A stretch of 64,000 nucleotides of DNA from Streptomyces sp. HmicA12 (GTDB taxonomy: Bacteria; Actinomycetota; Actinomycetes; Streptomycetales; Streptomycetaceae), in assembly GCF_000373565.1 (NCBI RefSeq), contig NZ_KB891809.1, positions 288,153 through 352,152 of the forward strand, read 5' to 3'. The notes beneath the pieces were generated by a model. The model saw only the letters and a program-made list of their open reading frames with translations, was not told where the DNA came from and did no database searches. The position numbers were made by a program, and so were the translations under genes. This document shows positions 8,707-16,806 of the stretch, piece by piece (positions within the stretch are counted from its first letter, which is position 1; every line of letters starts with the position of its first letter).

Positions 8707-9677
8707 CACGCACCGTCCTTGAGCGGCTTCCACCACTGCGGGTTGTCCCGGTACCACTGCACGGTCGCGGCGAGCCCGGTCGCGAAGTCGGTCCGCGGCT
8801 CGTAGCCGAGCTCGGCGCGGATCTTGCTGTCGTCGAGCGCGTACCGCAGGTCGTGTCCCTTGCGGTCGGCGACCTTGCGGATCATCGAGCGGTCGGCGCC
8901 CAGCAGGTCGAGGAGCCGGTCGGTGATCTCGGTGTTGCTGCGTCCGTCGCCGCCGCCGACGTTGTAGATCTCGCCGCCGCGGCCCTTGGTGAGGGCCAGG
9001 TGCAGGGCGTGGCAGTGGTCGTCGACGTGCAGCCACTCGCGGATGTTGGCGCCGTCGCCGTACAGCGGCACCGGCACACCGGTGAGCAGGTTCGTGGTGA
9101 ACAGCGGGATCAGCTTCTCGACGTGCTGGTAGGGCCCGTAGTTGTTGGAGCAGCGGGTGACGGACACGTCCAGGCCGTGGGTGCGGGCGTAGGAGCGGGC
9201 GATCAGGTCGCTGGCCGCCTTGGACGCGGCGTAGGGCGAGTTGGGCAGCAGCGGCCACTCCTCGGTCCACGCGCCCTCGCTGATCGACCCGTACACCTCG
9301 TCGGTGGAGACGTGCAGGACGCGGGCGACGCCCGAGCGGTGGGCGGCCTCCAGGACGGCCTGGGTGCCGCCGACGTTGGTGCGCACGAACTCGGCGGCGC
9401 CCTCCAGGGAGCGGTCGACGTGCGACTCGGCGGCGAAGTGCACCACCGCGTCGTGGCCGGGCAGCAGGTCGAGCAGGAGCGGCAGGTCGCAGATGTCGCC
9501 CTGGACGAAGTCGAGCCGGTCGTGGGCGGCGGGCAGGTTGTCGCGGTTTCCCGCGTACGTGAGCTTGTCGAGGACGGTGACGTGCGCGTCCTCGGCGCCC
9601 GCGTACCCGCCGGCCAGGAGCGTGCGGACGTAGTGCGATCCGATGAAGCCGGCCCCGCCGGTGACGAGGATTCTCAT
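8706..9677 (-). CDS. rmlB: dTDP-glucose 4,6-dehydratase
   Basis: 323 residues. Motifs of the RmlB/StrE family: nucleotide loop ILVTGGAGFIGSHYV, DKLTYAGNRDNL, HVSTDEVYGS with the catalytic TDE, YAASKAASD with Tyr-x3-Lys, and SNNYGPYQ. It makes dTDP-4-keto-6-deoxyglucose, substrate for the 2,3-dehydratase downstream. Clean start at 9677; 49 bp separate it from the thymidylyltransferase. Confidence 0.97.
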   Translation of the reverse strand: MRILVTGGAGFIGSHYVRTLLAGGYAGAEDAHVTVLDKLTYAGNRDNLPAAHDRLDFVQGDICDLPLLLDLLPGHDAVVHFAAESHVDRSLEGAAEFVRTNVGGTQAVLEAAHRSGVARVLHVSTDEVYGSISEGAWTEEWPLLPNSPYAASKAASDLIARSYARTHGLDVSVTRCSNNYGPYQHVEKLIPLFTTNLLTGVPVPLYGDGANIREWLHVDDHCHALHLALTKGRGGEIYNVGGGDGRSNTEITDRLLDLLGADRSMIRKVADRKGHDLRYALDDSKIRAELGYEPRTDFATGLAATVQWYRDNPQWWKPLKDGA

Positions 9678-9726
9678 GCCGTCCTGCCTTCGTGAGTGCG
9701 GACCGGAAGTGCGCGTGACGCCGGCA

Positions 9727-10803
9727 TCAGGCCGCCACCTCCACGCTGGTGTGGTCGCCGATGACCAGCCGGTGCCGGATGCTGTCCACGCCGTCGAAAC
9801 CGGCGCTGGTGACGTTCGCCGCGCGGCCGATGAGCGAGCCGTGGATGCCGTGCACCCCGCGCACCGACACCCCGTCGAGAGCGATCGAGTACTCCAGGCC
9901 CGCCCCGGCCAGCAGGCAGTCCCGGCCGACGGAGGTGTGCGGCCCGATCCGGGAGTCGCTCACCACACTGCCCGCCCCGACGATCAGCGGTCCGGTCAGC
10001 TGCGAGCGCACGACCTGGGCGCCGGGTTCGATGACGACGGGGCCCACCAGGACGGAGGCGTCGTCGACCTCGCCCTGCACTCGCGGGGTCAGCCCGTCGA
10101 GGTACTCGCGGTTGCACTCGAGTACGTCCTCGAAGCGGCCGGTGTCCTTCCAGTAGCCGTGGTAGCGCTCGGCGTCCACGGTGTGCCCCTGTTCCAGGAG
10201 CCACTGGAGCGCGTCGGTGATCTCCAGCTCGCCGCGGGCGCTCGGCTCGATGGCGGCCACGGCCTCGTGCACGGCCGGCGTGAAGAAGTACACGCCGATG
10301 AGCGCGAGGTCGCTGCGCGGTTCCTTGGGCTTCTCGACCAGGCGGGAGACCCGCCCGTCGGCGTCCAGCTCCACCACGCCGAACGCGCTGGGGTCGGGCA
10401 CCTTGACGGTGACGACCTGGGCGGCGGGGCGGCGGGTACGGAACCGGTCGGCCTGATCGCGCAGGCCGCCGAGCAGCATGTTGTCGCCGAGGTACATGAG
10501 GAAGTCGTCGTCGCCGAGGAAGCCGGCGGCCACGGTCACGGTGTGGGCGAGGCCGAGCGGCCGTTCCTGCGGGATGTAGGTGATCCGCAGGCCGAGCGCG
10601 CTGCCGTCGCCGACGATGGCGCGGATCTCGTCGCTGCGGTCGCCGACGATGATGCCGACCTCCGTGACGCCGGCGTCCTTGATGTTGTCGAGGCAGTGCA
10701 GCAGCACCGGCCGGTTGGCGATCGGTATGAGCTGTTTGGGCATCGAATAGCTGAAGGGGCGCAGGCGCGTGCCCGTCCCTCCGGCCAGCACCAGGGCCTT
10801 CAT
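9727..10803 (-). CDS. rmlA: glucose-1-phosphate thymidylyltransferase, long (StrD) type
   Basis: 358 residues. KALVLAGGTGTRLRPFSYSMPKQ is the nucleotidyltransferase signature; LMYLGDNML and VEKPKEP follow. The length and the C-terminal left-handed beta-helix repeats (about 245-355) mark the long form typical of antibiotic sugar clusters rather than the cell-wall RmlA. First gene of the sugar operon. 110 bp separate it from the SARP gene on the same strand. No 3,5-epimerase (RmlC) gene is in the window. Confidence 0.95.
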   Translation of the reverse strand: MKALVLAGGTGTRLRPFSYSMPKQLIPIANRPVLLHCLDNIKDAGVTEVGIIVGDRSDEIRAIVGDGSALGLRITYIPQERPLGLAHTVTVAAGFLGDDDFLMYLGDNMLLGGLRDQADRFRTRRPAAQVVTVKVPDPSAFGVVELDADGRVSRLVEKPKEPRSDLALIGVYFFTPAVHEAVAAIEPSARGELEITDALQWLLEQGHTVDAERYHGYWKDTGRFEDVLECNREYLDGLTPRVQGEVDDASVLVGPVVIEPGAQVVRSQLTGPLIVGAGSVVSDSRIGPHTSVGRDCLLAGAGLEYSIALDGVSVRGVHGIHGSLIGRAANVTSAGFDGVDSIRHRLVIGDHTSVEVAA

Positions 10804-10913
10804 GGTCCCTCCTCGGTCCGCGAACGGTTCGGGCCTTGACCCTGGGCCCCGGTGGTGGAACCTGCCTCGATCCGCGCCTGACGAGGACCCGGGCCCGACG
10901 AACCGGGCGGGCG

Positions 10914-11723
10914 TCAGTCGCTCAGCACCAGGGGGACACCCGCGCCGGGCCGCTCCAGGGCCGGGTCGGCGTCGAGGATGGCCTGCTGGACCTGTTGCAG
11001 GCGGCGCGACGGCTCCAGGCCGAACTCGTCGATGAGGGTGTCGCGCAGCTTGCGGTACACGTCGAGGGCCTGCCACTGCCGCCCGGTGCGGTACAGGGCG
11101 ACCATGAAGTGCGCGTGCAGGTTCTCGTGCCAGGGGTGCTGGGTGGCGAGGACCGACAGTTCGCCGAGGACCGAGTAGTGCCGGCCGAGCAGCAGGTCCG
11201 CCTCGATGCGGGACTCCAGGACGACGAGCCGGCTCTCTTCGAGGCGGGTCTGCTCGACGGCGAGCCGCGGCCCCGCGGCGACGTCGGCGAGTGCGGGGCC
11301 GCGCCACACGTCGAGCGCCTCGCTCAGCAGGGCGGCGGCCTTCTCCGGGGCGCCGCCGTCCAGCGCCTGCCGGCCGCGCGCGGCGAGCCTCTCGTAGGCG
11401 TGCACGTCGACGTCCTCGGGCCGGGCGTCGATCAGATAGCCGTTGTAGCGGCTGCGCAGCACGTCCTTGGCGGTGCGGCCGCGGTCCCCGTCGAGGGCGC
11501 CCTCCAGCTGCCTGCGCAGCTGCAGGATGTAGGTCTGCAGGGTGGTGGAGGCGCTGCGCGGCGGGGCCTCGCCCCACAGCTCCTCCATCAGTACGGGCAC
11601 GGACACCACTTGTCCTACGTTCAGCGCCATCATGGCGAACACCTGGCGCGGCTTGCTCGCGGTGGGCACGACGCAGACGTCGCGCACCCGCCCGTCCAGC
11701 GGTCCCAGAACCTTGATCTCCAC
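10914..11723 (-). CDS. SARP-family cluster activator
   Basis: 269 residues. An OmpR-like winged-helix domain (about 1-95, EIKVLGPLDG ... VLRSRYNGYLID) is followed by a bacterial transcriptional activation domain (about 100-255, DVHAYERLAARGR ... DEFGLEPSRRLQQ). This is the small SARP architecture (ActII-ORF4/RedD type). The GTG at 11723 is chosen because GGGGAG lies 7 bases upstream and the OmpR-like fold begins right there; the ORF stays open to 11828 without similarity. Divergent from the peptide/cyclodehydratase operon, so it probably acts on the shared intergenic region and starts the sugar operon downstream. Confidence 0.93.
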   Translation of the reverse strand: MEIKVLGPLDGRVRDVCVVPTASKPRQVFAMMALNVGQVVSVPVLMEELWGEAPPRSASTTLQTYILQLRRQLEGALDGDRGRTAKDVLRSRYNGYLIDARPEDVDVHAYERLAARGRQALDGGAPEKAAALLSEALDVWRGPALADVAAGPRLAVEQTRLEESRLVVLESRIEADLLLGRHYSVLGELSVLATQHPWHENLHAHFMVALYRTGRQWQALDVYRKLRDTLIDEFGLEPSRRLQQVQQAILDADPALERPGAGVPLVLSD

Positions 11724-11998
11724 GGTGCGTCTCCCCGTCGTTGAAGCGTGGATCAGGATGCGCCTCAGCGTGGGCCGGTCGACGGCGCCGGACCAGTGAC
11801 GTCGACCCGGGCCGCGTATGAACTCCACCGGGCCCGGGATGTGTTCCTTTCATGTGCGACCCGTGAAGCCAGCACTGGTGGCCAGGCCGGGAACGGAAAG
11901 AGACTGTGACCACAGCGACACCAGCACAGCCGGCACCGCCAGCAGGACCCAGCCGAATCACGGCGACTCAAGACTTCTCATGACAGCGGAGTGAACCG
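11724..11998. promoter_or_regulatory. divergent promoter region, SARP gene / precursor operon
   Basis: 275 bp without a gene, between the SARP (minus) and precursor (plus) starts. Two adjacent 12-bp near-direct repeats lie at 11753-11776: TCAGGATGCGCC and TCAGCGTGGGCC, 9 of 12 bases alike. SARP proteins bind short direct repeats, though usually at 11 or 22 bp spacing, so this is only a candidate. No convincing -35/-10 pair was found for the precursor. Confidence 0.35.
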
Positions 11999-12151
11999 AT
12001 GAATCTCGACAGCACCGCCGTTGCCCCTGCCGCCCTGGCCACCCAGCCCCAGGACCTGATCCTCATCGACGAGCTGGACCAGTGGACGGTGCCCGCGTCC
12101 GCTCAGCAGGCACAGACCTGGATCTGCCTCCGGGAGGACCGCAGCGCATGA
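11999..12151 (+). CDS. putative RiPP precursor peptide, 50 aa
   Basis: An ATG at 11999 with GGAG 7-8 bases upstream opens a 50-codon frame. It ends in TGA at 12149-12151, overlapping the cyclodehydratase ATG (ATGA), so translation is coupled. The N-terminal part is an Ala-rich stretch and an acidic, Leu/Ile-rich segment (QDLILIDELDQW), as in leader peptides bound by cyclodehydratases. The C-terminal part, TVPASAQQAQTWICLREDRSA, has one Cys (43), plus Ser34, Thr40 and Ser49. A single Cys plus a SagB oxidase suggests a thiazole at Cys43; cleavage sites are unknown. Position, coupling and composition support the call; no homologue was recognised. It could instead be a leader ORF with no product. 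Confidence 0.75.
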   Translation: MNLDSTAVAPAALATQPQDLILIDELDQWTVPASAQQAQTWICLREDRSA

Positions 12152-14454
12152 CCGTCGCAGGGGGGACGACATCTTCGACGGAACCGACGGAGCGTCATGT
12201 GCTCGGTTTCGTACGGCACATGAGACCTGAGGTGGTCCCGGGAGTGGCCACCTTCCTGTTCTCGGAACGAGGGGTGACGGCGCTGCAGGCGCCGGCCCTG
12301 GAGCGGCTCGCGCCGCTGCTCGCCGACGGCGCCGACCTGGCGACGCTGCACCGGCACAGCGCGGCGGGCGACGCCCCGGCCGACCAGGTCGTGGGGCAGC
12401 TGGCGCGGCGCGGCCTGGTGCGGCACCGCGACGCCGGCCCCGCCGGGGACCGGCCGGAGCTCGCGTACTGGGAGTCGGCGGGCCTGGACGCCGCGCAGGT
12501 GGTGGACCGGATCGCGCACGCCCAGGTCAGGCTGGTGAGCGCGGGGGCCGCCGACGGGACGGCGGTCCGCGCGGCCCTGCTCGGCGCGGGTCTGAGCGTG
12601 GCCGGCGCGGGCAGCGACCCGGCGTCCGCCGATCTGACGGTCGTGGTCTGCGACGACTACCTGGCCGACGACCTGGCCCGGATCGACGCGGCGCAACGCG
12701 CCGCGGGCGCCCCGTGGTTGCTCGCCAAGCCGGGCGGCTCGATGCTCTGGATCGGCCCGGTGCTGCAGCCCGGCACGGGGGGCTGCTGGCACTGTCTCGC
12801 GCACCGTCTGTGGGGGCACCGCGGCGCGGAGGCGTATGTGCAGGAGCGGCTCGGCCGGCGCGGCCCGGTACCGCGCCCCGCGGCGTCGCTGCCCGGACTC
12901 GGGGGTGCGGGTGCCCAGTTGGTGGCGCATGCGGCGGCCCGCTGGATCGGCGGCCACCGGGCGCCCGACCAGTCGGCGGTGTGGACGCTCGACACGCTCA
13001 CCATGGCGGGCCGCCACCACGAACTGCGCGCCCGGCCGCAGTGCCCGCACTGCGGCGACCCGGGACTGATGGCCCGACAGGCCGACAGGCCCGTCGAGTT
13101 CACCTCCCGGCGCAAGGCCATGGACGGCGGCAGCGGGCACCGCTCGCGGACCCCGCAGGAGGTGCTCACCGCGTACGGGCATCTGGTCAGCCCGGTGACC
13201 GGGGTGGTCAAGGAGATACGCCGGGTCCGCCAGGGCCCCGCCTCCCTCAACTCCTTTGTCGCGGGCTCGAACTCGGCGGCGGGCAGCAACAGTCTGCAGT
13301 CCCTGCGGGCCGGGCTGCGCTGCGCCAACGGCGGCAAGGGCACCACCCCGCTGCACGCCGAGGTGAGCGCGCTGTGCGAGGCCCTGGAGCGGCACTCAGG
13401 CCACTTCCACGGTGACGAGCGCGTCGTGCGGGCCACCCTGCGCGCGCTCGGTGACGCGGCCGTGCACCCGGACACGTGCCAGCTCTACGACCCGCGGCAG
13501 TTCGCGGGGCGCGCGGACTGGAACGCCGGGCACTCCCTCTTCCAGCAGGTGCCCGAGGTGTTCGACGAGGGCGCCGAGGTCGACTGGACGCCGGTGTGGT
13601 CGGTGACCGGGAACCGGCACCGCTATGTGCCGACGTCGATGCTCTACTACAACACCCCTGATTCCACCGCCGGTTCGGCGTTCTTCCGCGCCGACTCCAA
13701 CGGGGCCGCGGCCGGAACCAGCCTGGAGGACGCCGTGCTGCAGGGCTTCCTCGAGCTGGTCGAGCGGGACGCCGTGGCGCTGTGGTGGTACAACCGCAGC
13801 CGGCTGCCGGGCATCGACCTGGAGTCCTGCGAGGACCCGTTCACCGCCGAGTTCCGCTCGGTGCACGCCTCCCTGAACCGGGAGACATGGGCCCTCGACC
13901 TCACCTCCGACCTGGGCATCCCGGTCGTGGCGGCCTTCTCCCGGCGCACCGACAAGGCGGCCGAGGACATCACGTTCGGCTTCGGCGCGCACTTCGACCC
14001 GCGGATCGCGCTGCGCCGCGCGCTGACCGAGGTGAACCAGCTGCTCCCCGCGGTCGTCGAGGCCCGCCCCGACGGCACCGGCTACACCTGCGACGACCCG
14101 GAGGCGATGCGCTGGTGGACGACGGCCACGACCGCCGACCAGCCCTATCTGCTGCCGGATCCGGACGTACCCGCCCGTCGTGGCGCCGACGTGCCCTACA
14201 CGCCGTACGACGATCTCGCCCAGGACCTGGACGCCGTACGGCAGTTGTGCGACCGGCACGGCCTGGAGCTTCTGGTCCTCGACCAGACGCGGCCGGACAT
14301 CGGGCTGCCCGTGGTCAAGGTGATCGTCCCCGGGCTGCGGCACTTCTGGGCCCGGTTCGCGCCGGGGCGGCTGTACGACGTCCCGGTCGCGCTGGGCCGC
14401 AGGGCTGAGCCGGTCCCCTATGAACTGCTGAACCCGGTACCGCTGTTCGTCTGA
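12148..14454 (+). CDS. fused E1-like/YcaO azoline-forming cyclodehydratase
   Basis: 768 residues. Residues about 15-310 are an ocin-ThiF/E1-like leader-binding part with a four-Cys zinc site (C213/C216 in GGCWHC and C299/C302 in QCPHCG). Residues about 335-768 are a YcaO domain: GGKGTTPLHAEVSALCEALER supplies ATP/Mg ligands (E405, E411, E414 region), SLEDAVLQGFLELVERDAVALWWYN follows, and the C-terminus LNPVPLFV is the proline-rich tail of azoline-forming YcaOs. It activates backbone amides with ATP and cyclises Cys/Ser/Thr to azolines. The fused form is that of goadsporin- and heterocycloanthracin-type systems. GGGAGGA lies upstream inside the precursor gene. A TfuA partner (thioamide chemistry) is absent, favouring azolines. 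Confidence 0.95.
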   Translation: MTVAGGTTSSTEPTERHVLGFVRHMRPEVVPGVATFLFSERGVTALQAPALERLAPLLADGADLATLHRHSAAGDAPADQVVGQLARRGLVRHRDAGPAGDRPELAYWESAGLDAAQVVDRIAHAQVRLVSAGAADGTAVRAALLGAGLSVAGAGSDPASADLTVVVCDDYLADDLARIDAAQRAAGAPWLLAKPGGSMLWIGPVLQPGTGGCWHCLAHRLWGHRGAEAYVQERLGRRGPVPRPAASLPGLGGAGAQLVAHAAARWIGGHRAPDQSAVWTLDTLTMAGRHHELRARPQCPHCGDPGLMARQADRPVEFTSRRKAMDGGSGHRSRTPQEVLTAYGHLVSPVTGVVKEIRRVRQGPASLNSFVAGSNSAAGSNSLQSLRAGLRCANGGKGTTPLHAEVSALCEALERHSGHFHGDERVVRATLRALGDAAVHPDTCQLYDPRQFAGRADWNAGHSLFQQVPEVFDEGAEVDWTPVWSVTGNRHRYVPTSMLYYNTPDSTAGSAFFRADSNGAAAGTSLEDAVLQGFLELVERDAVALWWYNRSRLPGIDLESCEDPFTAEFRSVHASLNRETWALDLTSDLGIPVVAAFSRRTDKAAEDITFGFGAHFDPRIALRRALTEVNQLLPAVVEARPDGTGYTCDDPEAMRWWTTATTADQPYLLPDPDVPARRGADVPYTPYDDLAQDLDAVRQLCDRHGLELLVLDQTRPDIGLPVVKVIVPGLRHFWARFAPGRLYDVPVALGRRAEPVPYELLNPVPLFV

Positions 14455-14581
14455 GATCACCTACGGTCATCGCAGCTTCACGACTACCCCATTCCTCACA
14501 CAAGTTGGCTAGTATCGCTCGCCGGGGCGGCTTGACCTTCGCCCGGAATCACTGAGTTGAGCGTGTCGGCGAGGGGGGCCT

Positions 14582-15820
14582 GTGACCGCACAGACGGTGG
14601 ATGCTTCAGGGGATCCGGCGGTACGACACTTCGGCCCGGGGAACGACGCGAGTCAGCTCGCGCCGCGGCTGGCGAAGACCGTCGTCAGCGTCGTGATCTG
14701 CGGCCTGTGCCTGATCGCCTTCCTGAACACGATCGCGGCCCGGCCGGGAATCGGCTGGGCCGCACTGAGCCTGCTGTGCATGGCGGTGCTGCTCTCTCTG
14801 CACCTGGCGCACTTCACCCGGTACGCGCCGCTGCTCAACTCCCGCTGGCGGATACCGATCTTCCTGCTCAAGGCGGTCAGCGCGTTCGCGCCACTGCTGG
14901 CCTTCCGGCAGACCTGGGTCGGCATGCCGGGCTTCATCGCGGGGGACGCGCTCCTGATCATCGGTGACACCTGGTGCTGGGTCGTGTTCGGCGGCGTGGT
15001 CGCCACCATGGGCGGCATCCAGTGGATGTTCACCCCGGACCTGGCCGACACCGCGTACACGGCGGTCTCCACCGGCCTGACCGGGCTCATCGTCTACGGC
15101 CTGTTCCGGCTCACCGACATGGTCGCGGAGGTGCACCGGGCCCGCATGGTCATGGCCGAGATGGCCGTCGCCGAGGAGCGGCTGCGCTTCGCCCGCGACC
15201 TGCACGACCTGCTCGGGTACAGCCTGTCCGCCATCTCCCTCAAGAGCGAGCTGACCCGGCGGCTGATCGGCCACGACGCCGAGCGGGCCGCGGCCGAGCT
15301 CACCGACATCGTCGACATCTCCCGGCAGGCCCTGACCGACGTACGCGAAGTGGCCAGCCAGTACCGGGACCTGTCGCTCGACGCCGAGACCCGCTCGGCC
15401 CGCTCGGTGCTGGCCGCGGCCGGTATCGAGGTCACCATGGCGGTGGTGCACGGCTCGCTGCCCGACCGGGTGGGCACGGTCCTCGCGACGGTGCTGCGCG
15501 AGGGCGTGACGAACGTGCTCGGGCACAGCAAGGCCGAGCACTGCTCGATCACCATCCGGCAGGAGGCCGGTGCCGTGTCGATCACCATCGTCAACGACGG
15601 CATCCAGCCCGAGCCCGCCGGAGTGCCCACCCGGCACGGTCTGGGCCTGGCGAGCCTGACCTCGCGCGTCGAGGCCCAGGGCGGCCTGCTGACCTCCGGC
15701 ACCCTGGACCCCACGCACTTCCGCATCCACGCGGAGATCCCGCTCGGGAAGGCGGCGCTCACCCCGCGCGAGGCGGAGGCCCCCGCCCTGACCGACGATC
15801 AAGCCCTTGAGGCGCGCTGA
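14582..15820 (+). CDS. sensor histidine kinase, HisKA_3/DesK-NarX type
   Basis: 412 residues, GTG start at 14582 with GAGGGGGG upstream. Five or six membrane segments occupy about 31-175 (VVSVVICGLCLIAFL, AALSLLCMAVLLSLHL, FLLKAVSAFAPLLAF, WVVFGGVVATMGG, STGLTGLIVYGLF) with no large sensor domain. The dimerisation helix ERLRFARDLHDLLGYSLS carries His208. The ATPase domain has LREGVTNVLGHS and VNDGIQPEP...RHGLGLASL. It should pair with a NarL-type regulator; the nearest is at 18953-19564, about 3.1 kb away on the same strand. A TAGTAT -10-like hexamer lies at 14510-14515, with no clear -35. Confidence 0.93.
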   Translation: MTAQTVDASGDPAVRHFGPGNDASQLAPRLAKTVVSVVICGLCLIAFLNTIAARPGIGWAALSLLCMAVLLSLHLAHFTRYAPLLNSRWRIPIFLLKAVSAFAPLLAFRQTWVGMPGFIAGDALLIIGDTWCWVVFGGVVATMGGIQWMFTPDLADTAYTAVSTGLTGLIVYGLFRLTDMVAEVHRARMVMAEMAVAEERLRFARDLHDLLGYSLSAISLKSELTRRLIGHDAERAAAELTDIVDISRQALTDVREVASQYRDLSLDAETRSARSVLAAAGIEVTMAVVHGSLPDRVGTVLATVLREGVTNVLGHSKAEHCSITIRQEAGAVSITIVNDGIQPEPAGVPTRHGLGLASLTSRVEAQGGLLTSGTLDPTHFRIHAEIPLGKAALTPREAEAPALTDDQALEAR

Positions 15821-15853
15821 CCGCCCCCTCCGTACGCCGTCGTTCGCGCCGCC

Positions 15854-16741
15854 TCACTCGTAGCCGAACATCCGGCACACCGCCTCGTCCAGGACCGCCC
15901 GCCGGGGCTCCATCACACCTCCCGTCCCCGAGTCGTACAGCGCGACCGCCGCGATGTGCCGGCCCCGCACCCAGTGCGTGGCGAAGCTCCACTCCTCCCC
16001 CGCGCCCGCAGCCCGGGGCACGCCGTCCGCGCTCAGCAGCCGGGGCAGTCCGTCCTCGGCGCCGAAGCAGAACCCGTTGAAGGCGAACCGGAGGCCCTGC
16101 CCGATCGCCTTGGTGTACGCCTCCTTCAGCGTCCAGAACCGCACCAGCGCCTCGCCCCGCTCCGCCTCCGGCAGCGACAGCAGGTACTCCTGCTCCCACG
16201 GGGTGCAGATGTGCGGCGGCGCCTGACCGCTGACCAGGGTCCGGTCGGCCTGTTCCACGTCGACCCCCATCACGCCCCGGGTGGTGATCCCGACCAGCAG
16301 GATCTCCTCGGTGTGGCTGAGGGTGATGTCGACCTGCCCGTACCCGCGCAGATAGGGCCGCCCGCTGGGGGTGACGCTCAGCTCCAGGAGTTCGGCGGGG
16401 GTGCCGAGGACCGCGCCGGCCGCCTCCTTCAGCAGGATCCGCGACGCCACGAACCGGCGGCGGATCGCCTCGTTCGTCAGCGCCGCGTACCGGGGCCACT
16501 CGCCGCCGAGCAGCCGCCGCAGCCGCGGGCCGTTGCGGCCCGTGTCCGTGCTCCACCCGTCGTCGTCGGCCCGGCCGTCGATGCCGGGCCGGCCGCCGCC
16601 GCCCGGCCATTCGTCGAGCATGGCGACCAGCAGCGCGCTTCCACTGCGGACCACCTCGTCGCGCACCTGGGTCCACGGCCCCCGCGGCCCCTCGATGTAC
16701 AGCGGCCGCCGCAGCGCCGCCGACGCGGACCTGGACTCCAT
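15854..16741 (-). CDS. 4'-phosphopantetheinyl transferase, Sfp type
   Basis: 295 residues. Family motifs: GVMGVDVEQADR (Asp161 and Glu163 as metal ligands) and FWTLKEAYTKAIGQGL (W-x2-KE). SVTPSGRPYLRGYGQVDITLSHTEE is the substrate/His motif. It moves phosphopantetheine from CoA to a carrier protein. Its presence implies a carrier protein in the pathway, although none is encoded in the window. An ideal GGAGG lies 5 bases before the ATG. Lies 64 bp from the acyl-CoA dehydrogenase, probably one operon with it and the small protein. Confidence 0.92.
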   Translation of the reverse strand: MESRSASAALRRPLYIEGPRGPWTQVRDEVVRSGSALLVAMLDEWPGGGGRPGIDGRADDDGWSTDTGRNGPRLRRLLGGEWPRYAALTNEAIRRRFVASRILLKEAAGAVLGTPAELLELSVTPSGRPYLRGYGQVDITLSHTEEILLVGITTRGVMGVDVEQADRTLVSGQAPPHICTPWEQEYLLSLPEAERGEALVRFWTLKEAYTKAIGQGLRFAFNGFCFGAEDGLPRLLSADGVPRAAGAGEEWSFATHWVRGRHIAAVALYDSGTGGVMEPRRAVLDEAVCRMFGYE

Positions 16742-16806
16742 CGAACCTCCTGGTGATGCGGGGAATGCGGGAAACGCGAGGGACGCGGGGAGCCCGGCGG
16801 GCTCGC

